Assembly: GCA_029641185.1 (NCBI GenBank)
Contig: JAPWGK010000013.1
Coordinates: forward strand, 124,001-188,000
Direction: 5' to 3'
DNA length: 64,000 nt
DNA from: Pseudofabraea citricarpa
Taxonomy: Eukaryota > Ascomycota > Leotiomycetes > Helotiales > Dermateaceae
Position 1 is the stretch's first letter, and each line of letters opens with the position of its first letter. The translations under genes were made by a program, and so were the position numbers. This document shows positions 53,370 through 63,819 of the stretch, piece by piece. Below the pieces are notes generated by a model that did no database searches, was not told the origin of the DNA, and saw only the letters and a program-made list of their open reading frames with translations.

Positions 53370-54247
53370 AGAGTTCATGATTGGTTCAGTCCATAGGCAC
53401 AGATGGCATTGGCATAAATTGTATATATCCTCAGCTTCTGATCTAGGAGCGAAGGTCGTGCCTACCTCGGCTTGGCTTAACTGGGAAGCGGTGTGTCACG
53501 TGCAACTATACCAGGAATTGTAGCCTTTTTGCATAAGCCCTTTAATTATTCCGACCCGAACCACCGAGGATGTTGAGTACTATCACGTGATATATCATAC
53601 CACGGTTGGAAGTGGAATTTAATCCGTCATCTGTATATACTCCGTAATCCGCACAGGAAAAAGCAGGCATCAAATGAATTCTGGAAGAACTATCGAGAGC
53701 GAGGATTTACCTTGAACTGACTAAAGTTCCCAACTTACCTACTTATCGGAGCAAGACTCGGCGATTTGGATTTGAAGAATAGAGACAAGGTTGAGAATAG
53801 TCCAATTGAGGATAATTGGTATGAGGGAATTGAGAGAAGATAATCTGAGTTAGCCAATTGACAACCTCTTCATCAAACCAGACTTTGCGAATTACACTCA
53901 AATTGAAAGCAGCTTGAAGAATTTTCCAACAAAGGTGGACTAGAGCATTTCTTCGTCTTACCTTGCGAATAAGTGAGAGACGATAGATGAAGTCTCGTCT
54001 CGGGATTGGCCGATTACTGTACTGTCTCGTATGACGAACTAGTAGGAGATATCTTTATCGCATTCTATCGCCGTCACTTGTATCCCCTCCAGTATCAATT
54101 CCGGTATTCACCTTTGACAGGGATATCCATCGTCGTCGCAAGCTCTGGTAAGCCATCTCTCTCCATCCTGCAATCATCCCATCCGCTTACTTAGCCTTAA
54201 TTGTCTACAGCCTCGACTCCTAGCCTTCCTCAAGCTCCTCACTACTA
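53370..54247. promoter_or_regulatory. Divergent promoter, PEX7 / LAMTOR2-like gene
   Basis: 878 bp with CACGTG at 53497-53502 and CACGTGATA at 53584-53592, both within 220 bp of the PEX7 start. A CTCC-rich stretch lies just before the + strand start. Confidence 0.55.
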
Positions 54248-54901
54248 ATGCCTCCTACGATGCTCCTCACGAAACGGCTGACAGTTTTCCTGAACAACAA
54301 CACCTCTCCGCATATACATACCTTACTGCTCGTCACACCGGCAGGAAAGCTGCTCGCGAGTGCTTCTCTGTTGCCAGCCTCCAGCCTCCGAACACAAGCT
54401 ACTGTCGCATGCATATTATGGAGTCAGTATAATTCCGCGCAGTCAGAAACCGATTTCGTATCGTCAGTGTTGCCTCATGCGCAGCGTGTAGTGGGCCGGG
54501 GAACAGCTCAAAATGGTCGGAAGCCGCATGAGATAGGCAGCATAATGATACAGCTGGAATACGGGATAATGGTCATACTGGCTCTGAAGTCTGGTCTCTT
54601 GTTTCTTGCAATAGGTCCTTCTGCGTCTTCTATATCGTCCATCCGGTCTCGCATTCATTCCCCGGAACCGCCTTCTTCTCCCCTTGCAAATCCCGATATC
54701 GCAGATTCGCACGATCACCAAATATCTTTAGGTGTTCCTAGTATGGGTAGTTGTGCGCCATCAGAAGCTGGGAGTGTAGCGACCACTACAAGTACTACGG
54801 CGGCGAATATAATGGGACTGAAGAAGCAGACCGAAGAACTAGGGAAATGGCTCGATGGGGCATTGGAGGGGTTCTTATTGAGCTCGTGGGACCAGCGATG
54901 A
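54248..54901 (+). CDS. Roadblock-fold LAMTOR2-like protein (Ragulator/EGO complex candidate)
   Basis: Intronless, 217 aa (MPPTMLLTKRLTVFLNNNT). Its pattern follows LAMTOR2 (p14): a start helix LTKRLTVFL, strand HTLLLVTPAGKLLASAS, helix RTQATVACILWSQYN, then paired strands IMIQLEYGIMVILALKSGLL and FLAIGPS, and a C-terminal helix KKQTEELGKWLDGALEGFL. An insert of about 40 residues (RVVGRGTAQNGRKPHEIGS) and a Ser/Pro-rich segment (about 130-185) enlarge it, as expected for a filamentous fungus. Such proteins anchor Rag GTPases to the vacuole and so feed TORC1. Orthology is inferred from strand/helix order and a few residues; the roadblock fold is more certain than the specific subunit. Confidence 0.7.
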   Translation: MPPTMLLTKRLTVFLNNNTSPHIHTLLLVTPAGKLLASASLLPASSLRTQATVACILWSQYNSAQSETDFVSSVLPHAQRVVGRGTAQNGRKPHEIGSIMIQLEYGIMVILALKSGLLFLAIGPSASSISSIRSRIHSPEPPSSPLANPDIADSHDHQISLGVPSMGSCAPSEAGSVATTTSTTAANIMGLKKQTEELGKWLDGALEGFLLSSWDQR

Positions 54902-56075
54902 AGATTGCGCGGCTGATGGGAAATATTTGACCGTCAACATACGGCAGAAGGACCAGAGCTAGGGGAAGACTTCTTTCGAACATAAGTAATTTGGAGAGCG
55001 AGCATAGGATGCGGCGCAGTGGCAATTGGCGCATGGGAAAGAAGAGCTGTCCAATTTGTTAGAAGTTAACATGGGTCTTTTATATCGCTCTATAGGCAGG
55101 AGTTTGGCATTACTTGGGTGCCATTACAGTGTACATATGCCGAGAAGGGGTCTACAGGTGGCTGTTTCAAGATACCATGAATATGACTGAGTAATTCTCA
55201 ATCTCGTGGTCCCCAGAGCTTGCGTTTGCTGTTGACATGTTCCGCTCATGTATGGAAATGGAATGGATCGAAATGAGGATTCTCGCCATTCATCAGTTTC
55301 AAATTACCTACCTACCCATGATATCTGGGGTCTCTTCAGAGAGAGTGTCACCTGTTCGAATTGCAATTAGTACAGAGGCCACAGGGTGAAAAGGATAAGT
55401 TCCGGATTTGGTATAGAAGCGTGACAGGTCTTGGTACAAGCACTCTAAAGCTATTTTCATACAACATGAGCTGTCAAGAGATATATTTGGTTGTAGATAC
55501 TATGATTCACGGGGCGGGTCTCTATTTGCTGATGCAGTTTCTGTAGCAGAGGATGCATATCATGGCAACAATATTCTTGTAATATTGAAGTTATCTATGA
55601 AAAACACGGCTTCGCTCATACAAGGGGATACGTTCTATAGTTGATACCAGCAAGTAGGCGAAGCTTTTCAAGAGCATCAGTGCATTGCCATCTGCACACA
55701 TCAGAAAGATTTTGCTCCTGCCTTCCTAACCCAGAAAGGATGCTGTACCCAAATATAACATGCAGGAGAGAGGAACGAAACAGAATGCCGTGTATACCCC
55801 TCCATGGTCTTTCCTGAAATAGTGCCTGATACCGATTCGAATGTGTTGACGCCTAAACCCCCACAATGCAAGTTTCCTTCGTGTTACTCCAAGTTGCCCA
55901 TCCTCCCGTTCTTTGCTGAGATCCCGGCTAAGCTTCTTCCTTCCTAAACCTGCCCGCCCCTGGTCGCGTGGTTGGTAGATCTTCGTTGGCTCGACTGCAC
56001 AGAGCACAACGCATACTGCACACTGCACTGTAATGTAATGCAATGCACCCCTCATCTAAGAAAAAATCAAACCCC
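54902..56075. other. Intergenic region
   Basis: 1174 bp between convergent genes; short frames only. Nothing recognised. Confidence 0.55.
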
Positions 56076-56840
56076 TCAATTCGAATCCTCAACCACCACA
56101 TCCTCAATGGCCTCCTCAACACGCGCCAACGCCTCCTTTTCAACCTGCTCAATCGGCCCGCTGACGTCCACCGTAATAACATCCGTCTCCTCATCTCCAG
56201 GGGGTTCCAGGATATCGAATTGGCTGTGCACCATGTTGGCGCCCATGTAGTGACCCTTCCTCGCGCCAACCCGCTGCAGCAGCACCTCCTCGGTCGCGTG
56301 GAGGTAAACAAAATGCACCCGCACATTGTGGTCGTAGTAGGGCGCAACACGGATCACGTCGCGGTATTTCCGCTTCAGCGCCGAGCACGTCAGCACAACG
56401 CCCTGCGAGCCTAATGTCAGACGGCGGAGGGATTCGACTCGTAAGGCCGTTAGCCAGTCCCAGCGGTCCGCGTCAGTGAGTGGGATGCCATTGCCCATCT
56501 TTTCGATGTTTGCTGGCGGGTGAAACTATCGTCGGGTAGAACCAAGTCAGCCTTTTTATCCATACACACTTGGGGCTAATACATGGAGAAATCCTACCTC
56601 GTCGCCTTCGATATACGGCAAGTCCATGGCGTTGGCGATATGCTGGGCTACTGTACTCTTGCCACAGCCTGCAGGACCCGTGATTAACCAGATGTGGTGA
56701 TGCTTTGTCGCCGGTTGGGTCCCGTTCAGCGCTGCTTCCATTGTCGTAGGCGGAGGCGTCTTGATGGGGAGGTGATCAGACGACGGCGGCGGCGTTGGTT
56801 GTCCATTGACGTTGGTGAAGGTCTTGTTATGAGAAAGCAT
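56076..56840 (-). CDS. Gluconokinase (gluconate kinase)
   Basis: It phosphorylates gluconate to 6-phosphogluconate for the pentose phosphate pathway. Exons (minus): 56840-56598 and 56525-56076, 230 aa; the 72-nt intron joins PYIEGDE to FHPPANIEKMGNG. The P-loop is LITGPAGCGKSTVAQHIA (about 53-70). Then come the substrate motif FHPPANIEKM, GIPLTDADRWDWL, VVLTCSALKRKYRDVIR, VHFVYLHATEEVLLQRV and KGHYMGANMVHSQFDILEPP, all typical of the GntK/IDNK family. The N-terminal 45 residues (NVNGQPTPPPSSDHLPIKTP) are an unconserved extension; ATG 56741 (MEAALNG) would remove 33 of them. It is divergent from DPH5. Confidence 0.93.
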
Positions 56841-57814
56841 GATGGGCAGCAGAGAGATGGCTGAGTGGTAAGACCAATCAACTTATGGTAATTTAGTCTG
56901 ATCCTGTTTTCCTTGGAGGAAGGAGGTCGCGCGACCAAGGAGAAAGTGGAGAGAACAGTTGAGGAGGAAGGATGTTGTTGTTGTTGTTGTTGGATGTGTT
57001 GTGTACTTATGTGTAGATGGGTAGTCTGCGGCAAGTGGCAACTTTTGATAGCAGCAAGTGTGTGTGAGAGAGAGAGCTGAGGGAGCATGAACAGACTGAG
57101 AGCAAAAGTGAGGCTTTTGAAATCAAGGGTTCGCGATGCGGCCCTCGGTCCCCTTTATGGCCATGACACTGATGACAGATGAGATGGTATGGGCATTGGC
57201 ATGGGCATGGGCATGGGAGCTCCGAGCCAACCTAACGTTCCAGCTGAGGCCTCTCAAGCATGTCCATGTTCCATTATTGATGACCCATTACCCACACTAA
57301 GGTCATCAAGGAGGGGAGCCCGGCTAGAGTACAGTACAGTACAGTACAGTATGAAGCGACCCAGGAAGTAGGGAAACTCTCTTCCCCCACTCCGCAATGT
57401 TGGTCTGCAAGCGGTGATGTCGGGCAGCGAGTGGCTGGATGGGTGGATGAGTGGATGGATAGGATGGTTGGTTGGTTGGTTGGTTGGATCGCTGGATGGA
57501 TGGAGGGACGGAGGTGGTGGTGGTGGTGGTGAAGATGGAAAACGGGGGCGGAAAGGGAGAAAGGCTTAGCCGGGGCTGCCAAGGGGGCACGCAAGAAAAC
57601 TAAAAAAGAAAAGAAAAACACATGATGTCAGGGGTCATGTGGTTCCCTAACTTCCCTTCCCTAGTTTTTTAGTTTCTTGGTGGAGGTGATGCGTGGGATG
57701 CGAGATGAACCCCCACGTCCATCCACCCATCCTTCCACCCCATCCATCCATCCATCTACCGTACCGCTCCGCTACACTTTTCTTGAACACAACTTGCACA
57801 AAGCACCAGGAGAG
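56841..57814. promoter_or_regulatory. Divergent promoter crowded with microsatellites, gluconokinase / DPH5
   Basis: 974 bp holding a TGT run (56973-56992), GGGCAT-type repeats (57191-57217), four GTACA units (57329-57348), five GGTT units (57476-57495), a GGT run (about 57513-57530) and ATCC units (57742-57753). No gene supported; frames here reflect repeats. Confidence 0.75.
57476..57495. repeat. Tetranucleotide microsatellite (GGTT)5
   Basis: Five perfect GGTT units inside a larger GGAT/GGTT-rich block (57430-57530). Confidence 0.9.
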
Positions 57815-59000
57815 ATGCTATACCTAGTAGGACTCGGTCTCTCCGACGAGCGGGACATAACCGTCAAGGGCTTGGAAGTAGTGCGGAAAGCATCGCGCGT
57901 GTACCTGGAATCCTATACCGCCATCTTGTTGGTCGACGTCTCGATTCTCGTAAGGGAAATTTTCTAACATCCCTCTTTGTTGTTCTCATTCTTCTTATTC
58001 TTCTCCTGGTGTTTTGTGTGATCTACCAGGGATACGACAAAGGCTGACTTAGGTTCCTTCTGACCCCATAGGAGAAATACTATGGACGAGAAGTCATCGT
58101 CGCTGACCGGGAGATGGTCGAGAGCGCAAGTGATGAGATCCTGAACGATGCGCAGAATGTCGACGTCGCATTCTTAGTGGTAGGAGATCCATTCGGGTTT
58201 GTCTCTCCTTTCCCTCTTTCCTTCATTCTCCAGCCGTCGGCGAACAAGAATCTCGAAGACGAGCTTGAAATATCAAGGGAAAAGAACCACGAGAAGAAGA
58301 GGGAAAAAGAAAAAAAAGAAAAAAAAGAAAAAAGTAAAAGAAACAAAAAAGATATACTAAACAGAAAACTTCCTCTAGAGCAACAACACATACCGACTTA
58401 GTCCTCCGCGCGCGCGACCTTTCAATTCCTATACGTACGATCCCTAATGCCAGTATCATGTCGGCTATCGGGAGCACAGGACTACAACTATACAATTTCG
58501 GGCAGACCATCTCGATAGTCTTCTTCACCGAGACATGGAAGCCGGCCTCTTTCTACGACCGCGTACGCGAGAACCGCGATATCGGCCTGCATACCCTCGT
58601 GCTTTTGGATATCAAGGTCAAGGAGCAGAGCCTCGAGAATATGGCCCGCGGCCGCAAGGTCTACGAGCCCCCGAGATATATGACGGTCGGCCAGTGTGCC
58701 CAGCAGATGTTAGAGATTGAGGAGATCAAGAGGGCCGAGGGCGAGGGCCAGGCCGGCGTCTATGATGAGGAGAGTTTGGCTGTCGGCGCCGCGCGAGTTG
58801 GGGGTGAGACAGAGAAGTTTGTTAGTGGGACGCTAAAACAACTCTGCGATGCTGATCAAATTCTCGGCGGGCCGTTGCATAGTTTAGTTCTCCTGGGGAG
58901 GAGAACGCATGAGTTGGAAAATGATTACGTGCGAGAATTCGCAGTCGATCGTGAGGTATGGGATCGTATCTGGAAGAGAGACTACGCAGGGAAGACGTGA
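57815..59000 (+). CDS. dph5: Diphthine methyl ester synthase (DPH5)
   Basis: It methylates the modified histidine of elongation factor 2 during diphthamide synthesis. Exons: 57815-57949, 58072-58196, 58379-59000, 293 aa. The tetrapyrrole-methylase-like fold shows [20 protein letters not shown], then [17 protein letters not shown] after intron 1, and the SAM site [11 protein letters not shown] joined across intron 2 to [13 protein letters not shown], followed by [20 protein letters not shown]. Downstream are [20 protein letters not shown] and the C-terminal [15 protein letters not shown]. Intron 2 (182 nt) is unusual: it is purine-rich on the coding strand and open in the exon frame. The stop is followed by a GNRA-type hairpin. 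Confidence 0.93.
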
Positions 59001-60313
59001 ATAATGGAGAAGTGCTCGTGGGAACCAAAATAACCAATCGTCAGACACCTTTTTTATGTGAAGCGATACTGTACGAAAGTACAGTACTGCTGTATGGGTA
59101 AGTGAGTACTGGGGACTGTTGGCGTACTACTGTGCCTATACGACGACATGCAATGGAAATGCGAGTAAGACGAGGAAAGCTAAAGCAGCAACCATCACCC
59201 GAGATCTCTTGAGATGCGGGGAAGGCAAGGGAGGAGGAGGAGGAGGAGTTGTTACAGCAAACTCTCCTCGCTTCTTCCTCTCTCTCTCACTGCTCGGGCC
59301 TTTTCCCCCAACGGCCATGAAGGGCAATTCTTGGTCTCAAACAAAACGGCAAGCATTTCTTTGGCCCCAAGCCGCCCCCCTCCCCCCAGAGCTATGACCA
59401 AATCCCAACTTGAATAATGCGTGGGGGTCACAGGAACAGGGGTTATCCTATACCACGCTGGACCCGGTCTTTGACGGGGTCAGGAAGGGAGGGCATCTTA
59501 CTTACAACACACTGTACGTAAGAGGTAATTTTCCTCTTTGGAATGCCCATTATAAAAGAGGAAAAAAAAATACTGTATATGGCCGCTGACTCTTTTAGGT
59601 ATTTCCGCTTTCATTTAGTTAGGCTATCTTTCACGTTAGCTTGCGCTAATGAAAAGAGCACAACCATGCCACGCTGTACAGTTCCTACACCAGAAAGCAT
59701 AGAAGCACTCCCTTGAACGTTGCATCAGGCCTCCTTAGCCGACTCGAGAAACCTACCTGGGAACATGGATGACAATAGAGAGTACCTTCTATGTAAGAGT
59801 TGATATTCTATTAGGGTATTTATCTATTATCCTTCATAGAAATGGACGACTATTCATGAACTGTCATCATTGTGATCTCCCCAACCAATATTGTACCGCC
59901 TGTATCGATTCCATCTAATGTACCTTCATGCAGTCCATTTTGATATCCTAACTCCAAATCCCAATCCTAAAACGAGAAGATTCCTCAATGTATTATGTTG
60001 AATGTATGAGCTCCAGGCCAGAAGATGATCCCTTCCAGTACAGTGGGCACTCTCACAGCGAAGGTTAGCAATTAATCTGAATACAGGTAGGTACCGCGAG
60101 ATTTGTGCCCTTGGCAGCGTTTCCTCCTAACCCCGTCGCAATTGCAGTGGGCACACCCAACGGTACCTTTGCTGTTGCCGTATGAGTAGGCATTGGGGTT
60201 GAAGGTGCATCCGTGATAAGAAAGCCTTGCTCGAAGCTTTCGAGTATTGTCTCTCAGCCAGGAGAAACAGTCATATTTAGTAGAAACCACGATCATTCCA
60301 TAAAGCCAAAGGT
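59001..60313. other. Intergenic region, DPH5 / CRH1 3' flanks
   Basis: 1313 bp. A hairpin lies at 59067-59086; a GGA-rich run at about 59230-59248 and a CT-rich block at 59275-59295 follow. No gene could be supported. Confidence 0.55.
59067..59086 (+). other. Hairpin with GAAA tetraloop in the DPH5 3' region
   Basis: TACTGTAC, GAAA, GTACAGTA: eight perfect base pairs closed by a GNRA-type loop, 66 bp past the DPH5 stop. In RNA this would be a stable stem-loop; its role is unknown. Confidence 0.55.
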
Positions 60314-61592
60314 TCAAGGCCAACCGCGGCCAGCGAAAGCGGCAAGGATAAAGAAAGCAAAGGGGCCGCTGATGAGAAGGACGTTGAGTTTCTGAAAAGA
60401 AGCTATCAAAGCTGTTAGCGACGAGCTCTTAAAAGAGGGACATTTTTTAACAAAATTTGTATAGTGGAAGAGACTTACTTACGGCCGCAGAATTTGCAGG
60501 CACAATCTTTCCTTCGCTGGAGATTACCCATCCACTGGGGATAGAGGCGGAAGTGGACCAGATATTTGTTGGTGCAGACCTCGTCGCGGTTGCAACCCAT
60601 GGCCAACCGGTTTGGGTTGAGGTGTCTCCATGGCTGTTGCCACCAATACCGGCTGGGATGGACGGCGATGAGCCCGTAGCAGACGGGGTTCCTGCTGTTT
60701 TTACGACAGTTGCGGAAGAATCCAGATTTCCATTTACACTTCCTCCTGTTGCAACAATACTCTCCCAGTCGCCAGAATTGTCACCATATGTGTATTGGGT
60801 TCCCGTGGAGTAATCAGTGACGTCGATGGATTGGACTGTCATAGTGAAAGGTCCTTGGGAGTAATCTGTTGGGCCACGAGCCCAATCTATCGTTCCGCTG
60901 GGGTTTGACGAATCTCCTCCGGACCATGCTCCAAACTTGATTCGCATTGGCGTCTGTGGGTATTGATTGGTATCTGCCGTCTCTGGAGTAAGAACTCGGG
61001 TTGTGACTCCATCGACTTGCCACACGATCTGCGTCGATGTCCAGTCCACTGTATACTTGATGAAGTGATCCTGATTGTTCTCGGCTGGGCTATAGGCACC
61101 GCGGTTGTATGTTGTGACATCTCCTTTGCCAAAATAATTCGTCTGTACCTCATCGTTATCCGCCCCTAACCACTCGAGGTCAATCTCGTCCAAGTCGTCG
61201 GATTCTAATACCAATGTGCTAACAATCCCTGCCCCGGGTGCTGCCTTCAACGTCACTTCAACTTTGCCAAACATAATGTAAAAGATACTCGAGAGTTGTG
61301 GGGCGTCGCCAGACTGGGCCACGGTGAAAGAGACACCATCGGATCCATATGTTGGACTGCCCGACGCTGTGAATGAATCAACTGCGCCTTGTGTGAAGTC
61401 GACCGAGATTGATTTCCCTAAAGCGGTATTTGGAGGACAGCCCGCTACAGGTTGTCAGCATTGTTTTGAGCCGATGTTTGTTCTTCACTTACTGGTTGTT
61501 AAGGGATTGCATGAGCTATAAGTTTGGGCTGCCACTTGGTTACTCGATAGCAACGCTGCTGCGATAGCGATGACGGGCTGGCTGAAAAACAT
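60314..61592 (-). CDS. GPI-anchored GH16 chitin-glucan transglycosylase (CRH1/UTR2 family)
   Basis: CRH enzymes link chitin to beta-glucans in the cell wall. Exons (minus): 61592-61493, 61444-60483, 60391-60314, 379 aa. A signal peptide (VIAIAAALLSSNQVAAQ) is followed by the small Cys-containing YSSCNPLTTTGCPPNTALGK segment and the GH16 domain: SIFYIMFGKVEVTLKAAPGA, the catalytic box LDEIDLEWLG (two Glu around Asp), NYFGKGDVTTYNRG, HFIKYTVDWTSTQIVWQVDG and IKFGAWSGGD. The C-terminal third is Ser/Thr-rich. The last exon adds a hydrophobic tail (VLLISGPFAFFILAAFAG), giving a GPI-attachment signal near NSAA. Without this exon the anchor is lost, so automatic models ending in exon 2 would be wrong. 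Confidence 0.92.
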
Positions 61593-62346
61593 GACGGAAA
61601 ACAGTAATATTACAAGTAAGGACGGAAACAAAAGACAAGATGGACTGCGTTGACGACCCAGGTAGGGTTTTGTTGGTAGAGTGGTAGACGAAGTGGTGTG
61701 ATGGCAGGCAGAGGAGAAAAGCTGCTTATCGATGAAGACAGGACTTACGATATAGGGAGGATGGAGGTTGATGGAACTTGAAAAGTCAGTATGCTTGTAC
61801 ATGCAGACGCAAGTCTTTTAAAGACAGCAGCAAATTGGTTGCCCTTCCAGCCACCACTTTGAAGGTTCAGGGGTACCGCGGGAGCGGGTATTTGTGAGGG
61901 AGCAAGTTTCTGATCTATTGATGCAACTATAGCTGGTTAAAAACGAGGCTGGAAGTGGACCTTCTGGAAAGTCGTGGGAGAGAGCAATTGGCAGCCGACG
62001 TGGGCAAGGCTATTCCCAAGAAGAGGAGGCTGGCAGTGAAGAGAAAGACGAGGCTGGGAAGCGAGATGATAATGACATAGGCACAAGCGGGTAACCACTG
62101 GCAACAGCTTAACGAGCATTATTTACTTTGTTGCTACTCGTAGCCTGCCAATGATACGTAATGGTAGCATGTTCTCGATGTGTGTCTGCAGGTGTGTGCG
62201 CAATGGCCTTCAAGCGGCTCTTCGAAGCTACAGTTACTATAAGTAAGTGTTTGGCAGCATAACATCGTTGCCCGGTTGGGCCTTGTTGGCGGCACGCATC
62301 GCGAAGCAAACAAAGTAGCGAGATTATGGCTGCAGAGAAAGAAAAC
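61593..62346. other. Intergenic region, CRH1 promoter
   Basis: 754 bp between two minus-strand genes; the CRH1 promoter and the DHODH 3' flank. Nothing else recognised. Confidence 0.6.
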
Positions 62347-63819
62347 TTATTGTACAGATATTCTGTTGCCACTGATCTCCTGCGCCATTTCCTTCTTTAT
62401 CCGTGTGACTGTTCCCGCACCGTTATATATCATTGTCGTGTAAATTTGTACAACATCAGCACCCGCCTTCAGAACCTGTAGTGCTTGATGGCCATCTGTA
62501 ACTCCCCCCGTTGCGAAGATGACTTTCCGTCCAACTTCGGCGTTTGTTGAGTTCAAAGCCGATTGCGAAGCCTCGTCCAAGAAATGTCTATACTTGGTGA
62601 CCAGCTGTCGTGTTCTCTCGAGCATGTGCGGGCCAGACAAACCCCCTTGCTCCTTCAGTGTTCTTTGATCCTTAAAACTTACATTCACTCCCTGAGGAAC
62701 AAAATTCGTTCGCCTGTTGGTAGTGTTTCCCACGATGACACCGGCTACTCCACTATCTAACACAGCCTCAACTATACCCTCGATCTGCTCATCCGTGTCC
62801 TCGTCTGGGGAAACCTTGACCATGACAGGAGGCTTGCTGTTCCGGTTGACAGAATTTGCACAATCCACCACACCCTTTAGAAGTTGTTTTAATGGCTCGA
62901 CCTGCTGCAAGCTACGTAATCCAGGAGTGTTTGGTGAGCTCACGTTGACCACAATTACATCGGCATATGGGGCAACTCTCTCTACACAGTAGACGTAGTC
63001 CTTCTTCACAGCCTCGATGTCGTCACCAGGTGTGTCCTTGTTTTTGGCGACCTGAACCAGGAGCATCTTGCCAGGCTGTAAACTTCCTGGCGGCACACTT
63101 GCTTCGCCATTCAAGACAGCCTGTACAGCTGCTTCACTTGCCCCCAATCCATTGTGGTATGCAAATAACCGAACCCGCTCTCTAAGCTGCATTGCCATAT
63201 GGTCCGCACCAAGACTGTTCAGCCCATAACGATTAATCAATGACTCGTGCTCAGTGAGGCGAAAGAACCGTGGCCTTGGGTTCCCATCTTGTGCGCGAGG
63301 GGTACAGCCACCAACCTCAACGATTGCTGGACCCAGGGCAAACAACGCATCAGGAACATCAGCCAGCTTGTCGAGGCCCGCTGAGATGCCGACCGGGTTC
63401 TGCAGCTTCTGCCCAAAGACTATGGTGCTAAGATCAGTTTGAGTGGTTTTCGACGGTCGTTCTCTCGGGTTGATTCCGAGGGAATATGTCAGTTTGAGGG
63501 CTTTCATGCTAGCGTGATGCGCGTCTTCAGCATCTGGGTATATGTACCGAATAGCTGGAATAATGAGCCATTGGTGAATGCTGGCGCGTGTGTCGGTCAC
63601 GTACAGATAGCCAAGGGCTGCGATAAGTGTTGCGGATATGCCATAGAGAGTGTTTCTTGCAGAATTGCCAGTAAATGAGGCTTTGGTGGTGGTGGTTGTC
63701 GAGGCGGGGCGCCGTTGCGTCGGGAACCGAATAGAGGGTGAAGTTGTTCGTACAGAATATAGTGAGCTCCTGGGATGCGTGGCAAGTTTGCGTACGACAC
63801 GCAATGTAGATTGCGACAT
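62347..63819 (-). CDS. Dihydroorotate dehydrogenase, mitochondrial class 2
   Basis: It oxidises dihydroorotate to orotate, passing electrons to ubiquinone at the inner membrane. Intronless, 490 aa from ATG 63819 (MSQSTLRVVRKLATHPRSSL); the frame is open to 63981 but the extra codons are unlike a presequence. The N-terminus is an Arg/Ser-rich import signal followed by a membrane anchor (LYGISATLIAALGYLYV). FMN and substrate motifs: NPVGISAGLDK, FFRLTEHESLINRYGLNSLG, VVNVSSPNTPGLRSLQ (catalytic Ser region), VMVKVSPDEDTDEQIEGIVE, VIVGNTTN and the phosphate-binding FATGGVTDGHQAL with GADVVQIYTTMIYNG. It is the step before the OPRTase encoded at 23 kb. Confidence 0.95.
   Translation of the reverse strand: MSQSTLRVVRKLATHPRSSLYSVRTTSPSIRFPTQRRPASTTTTTKASFTGNSARNTLYGISATLIAALGYLYVTDTRASIHQWLIIPAIRYIYPDAEDAHHASMKALKLTYSLGINPRERPSKTTQTDLSTIVFGQKLQNPVGISAGLDKLADVPDALFALGPAIVEVGGCTPRAQDGNPRPRFFRLTEHESLINRYGLNSLGADHMAMQLRERVRLFAYHNGLGASEAAVQAVLNGEASVPPGSLQPGKMLLVQVAKNKDTPGDDIEAVKKDYVYCVERVAPYADVIVVNVSSPNTPGLRSLQQVEPLKQLLKGVVDCANSVNRNSKPPVMVKVSPDEDTDEQIEGIVEAVLDSGVAGVIVGNTTNRRTNFVPQGVNVSFKDQRTLKEQGGLSGPHMLERTRQLVTKYRHFLDEASQSALNSTNAEVGRKVIFATGGVTDGHQALQVLKAGADVVQIYTTMIYNGAGTVTRIKKEMAQEISGNRISVQ

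Noticed and set aside
59119..59417. Overlapping frames around GGA- and CT-rich blocks
   Set aside because: Low-complexity artefacts without protein-like patterns.
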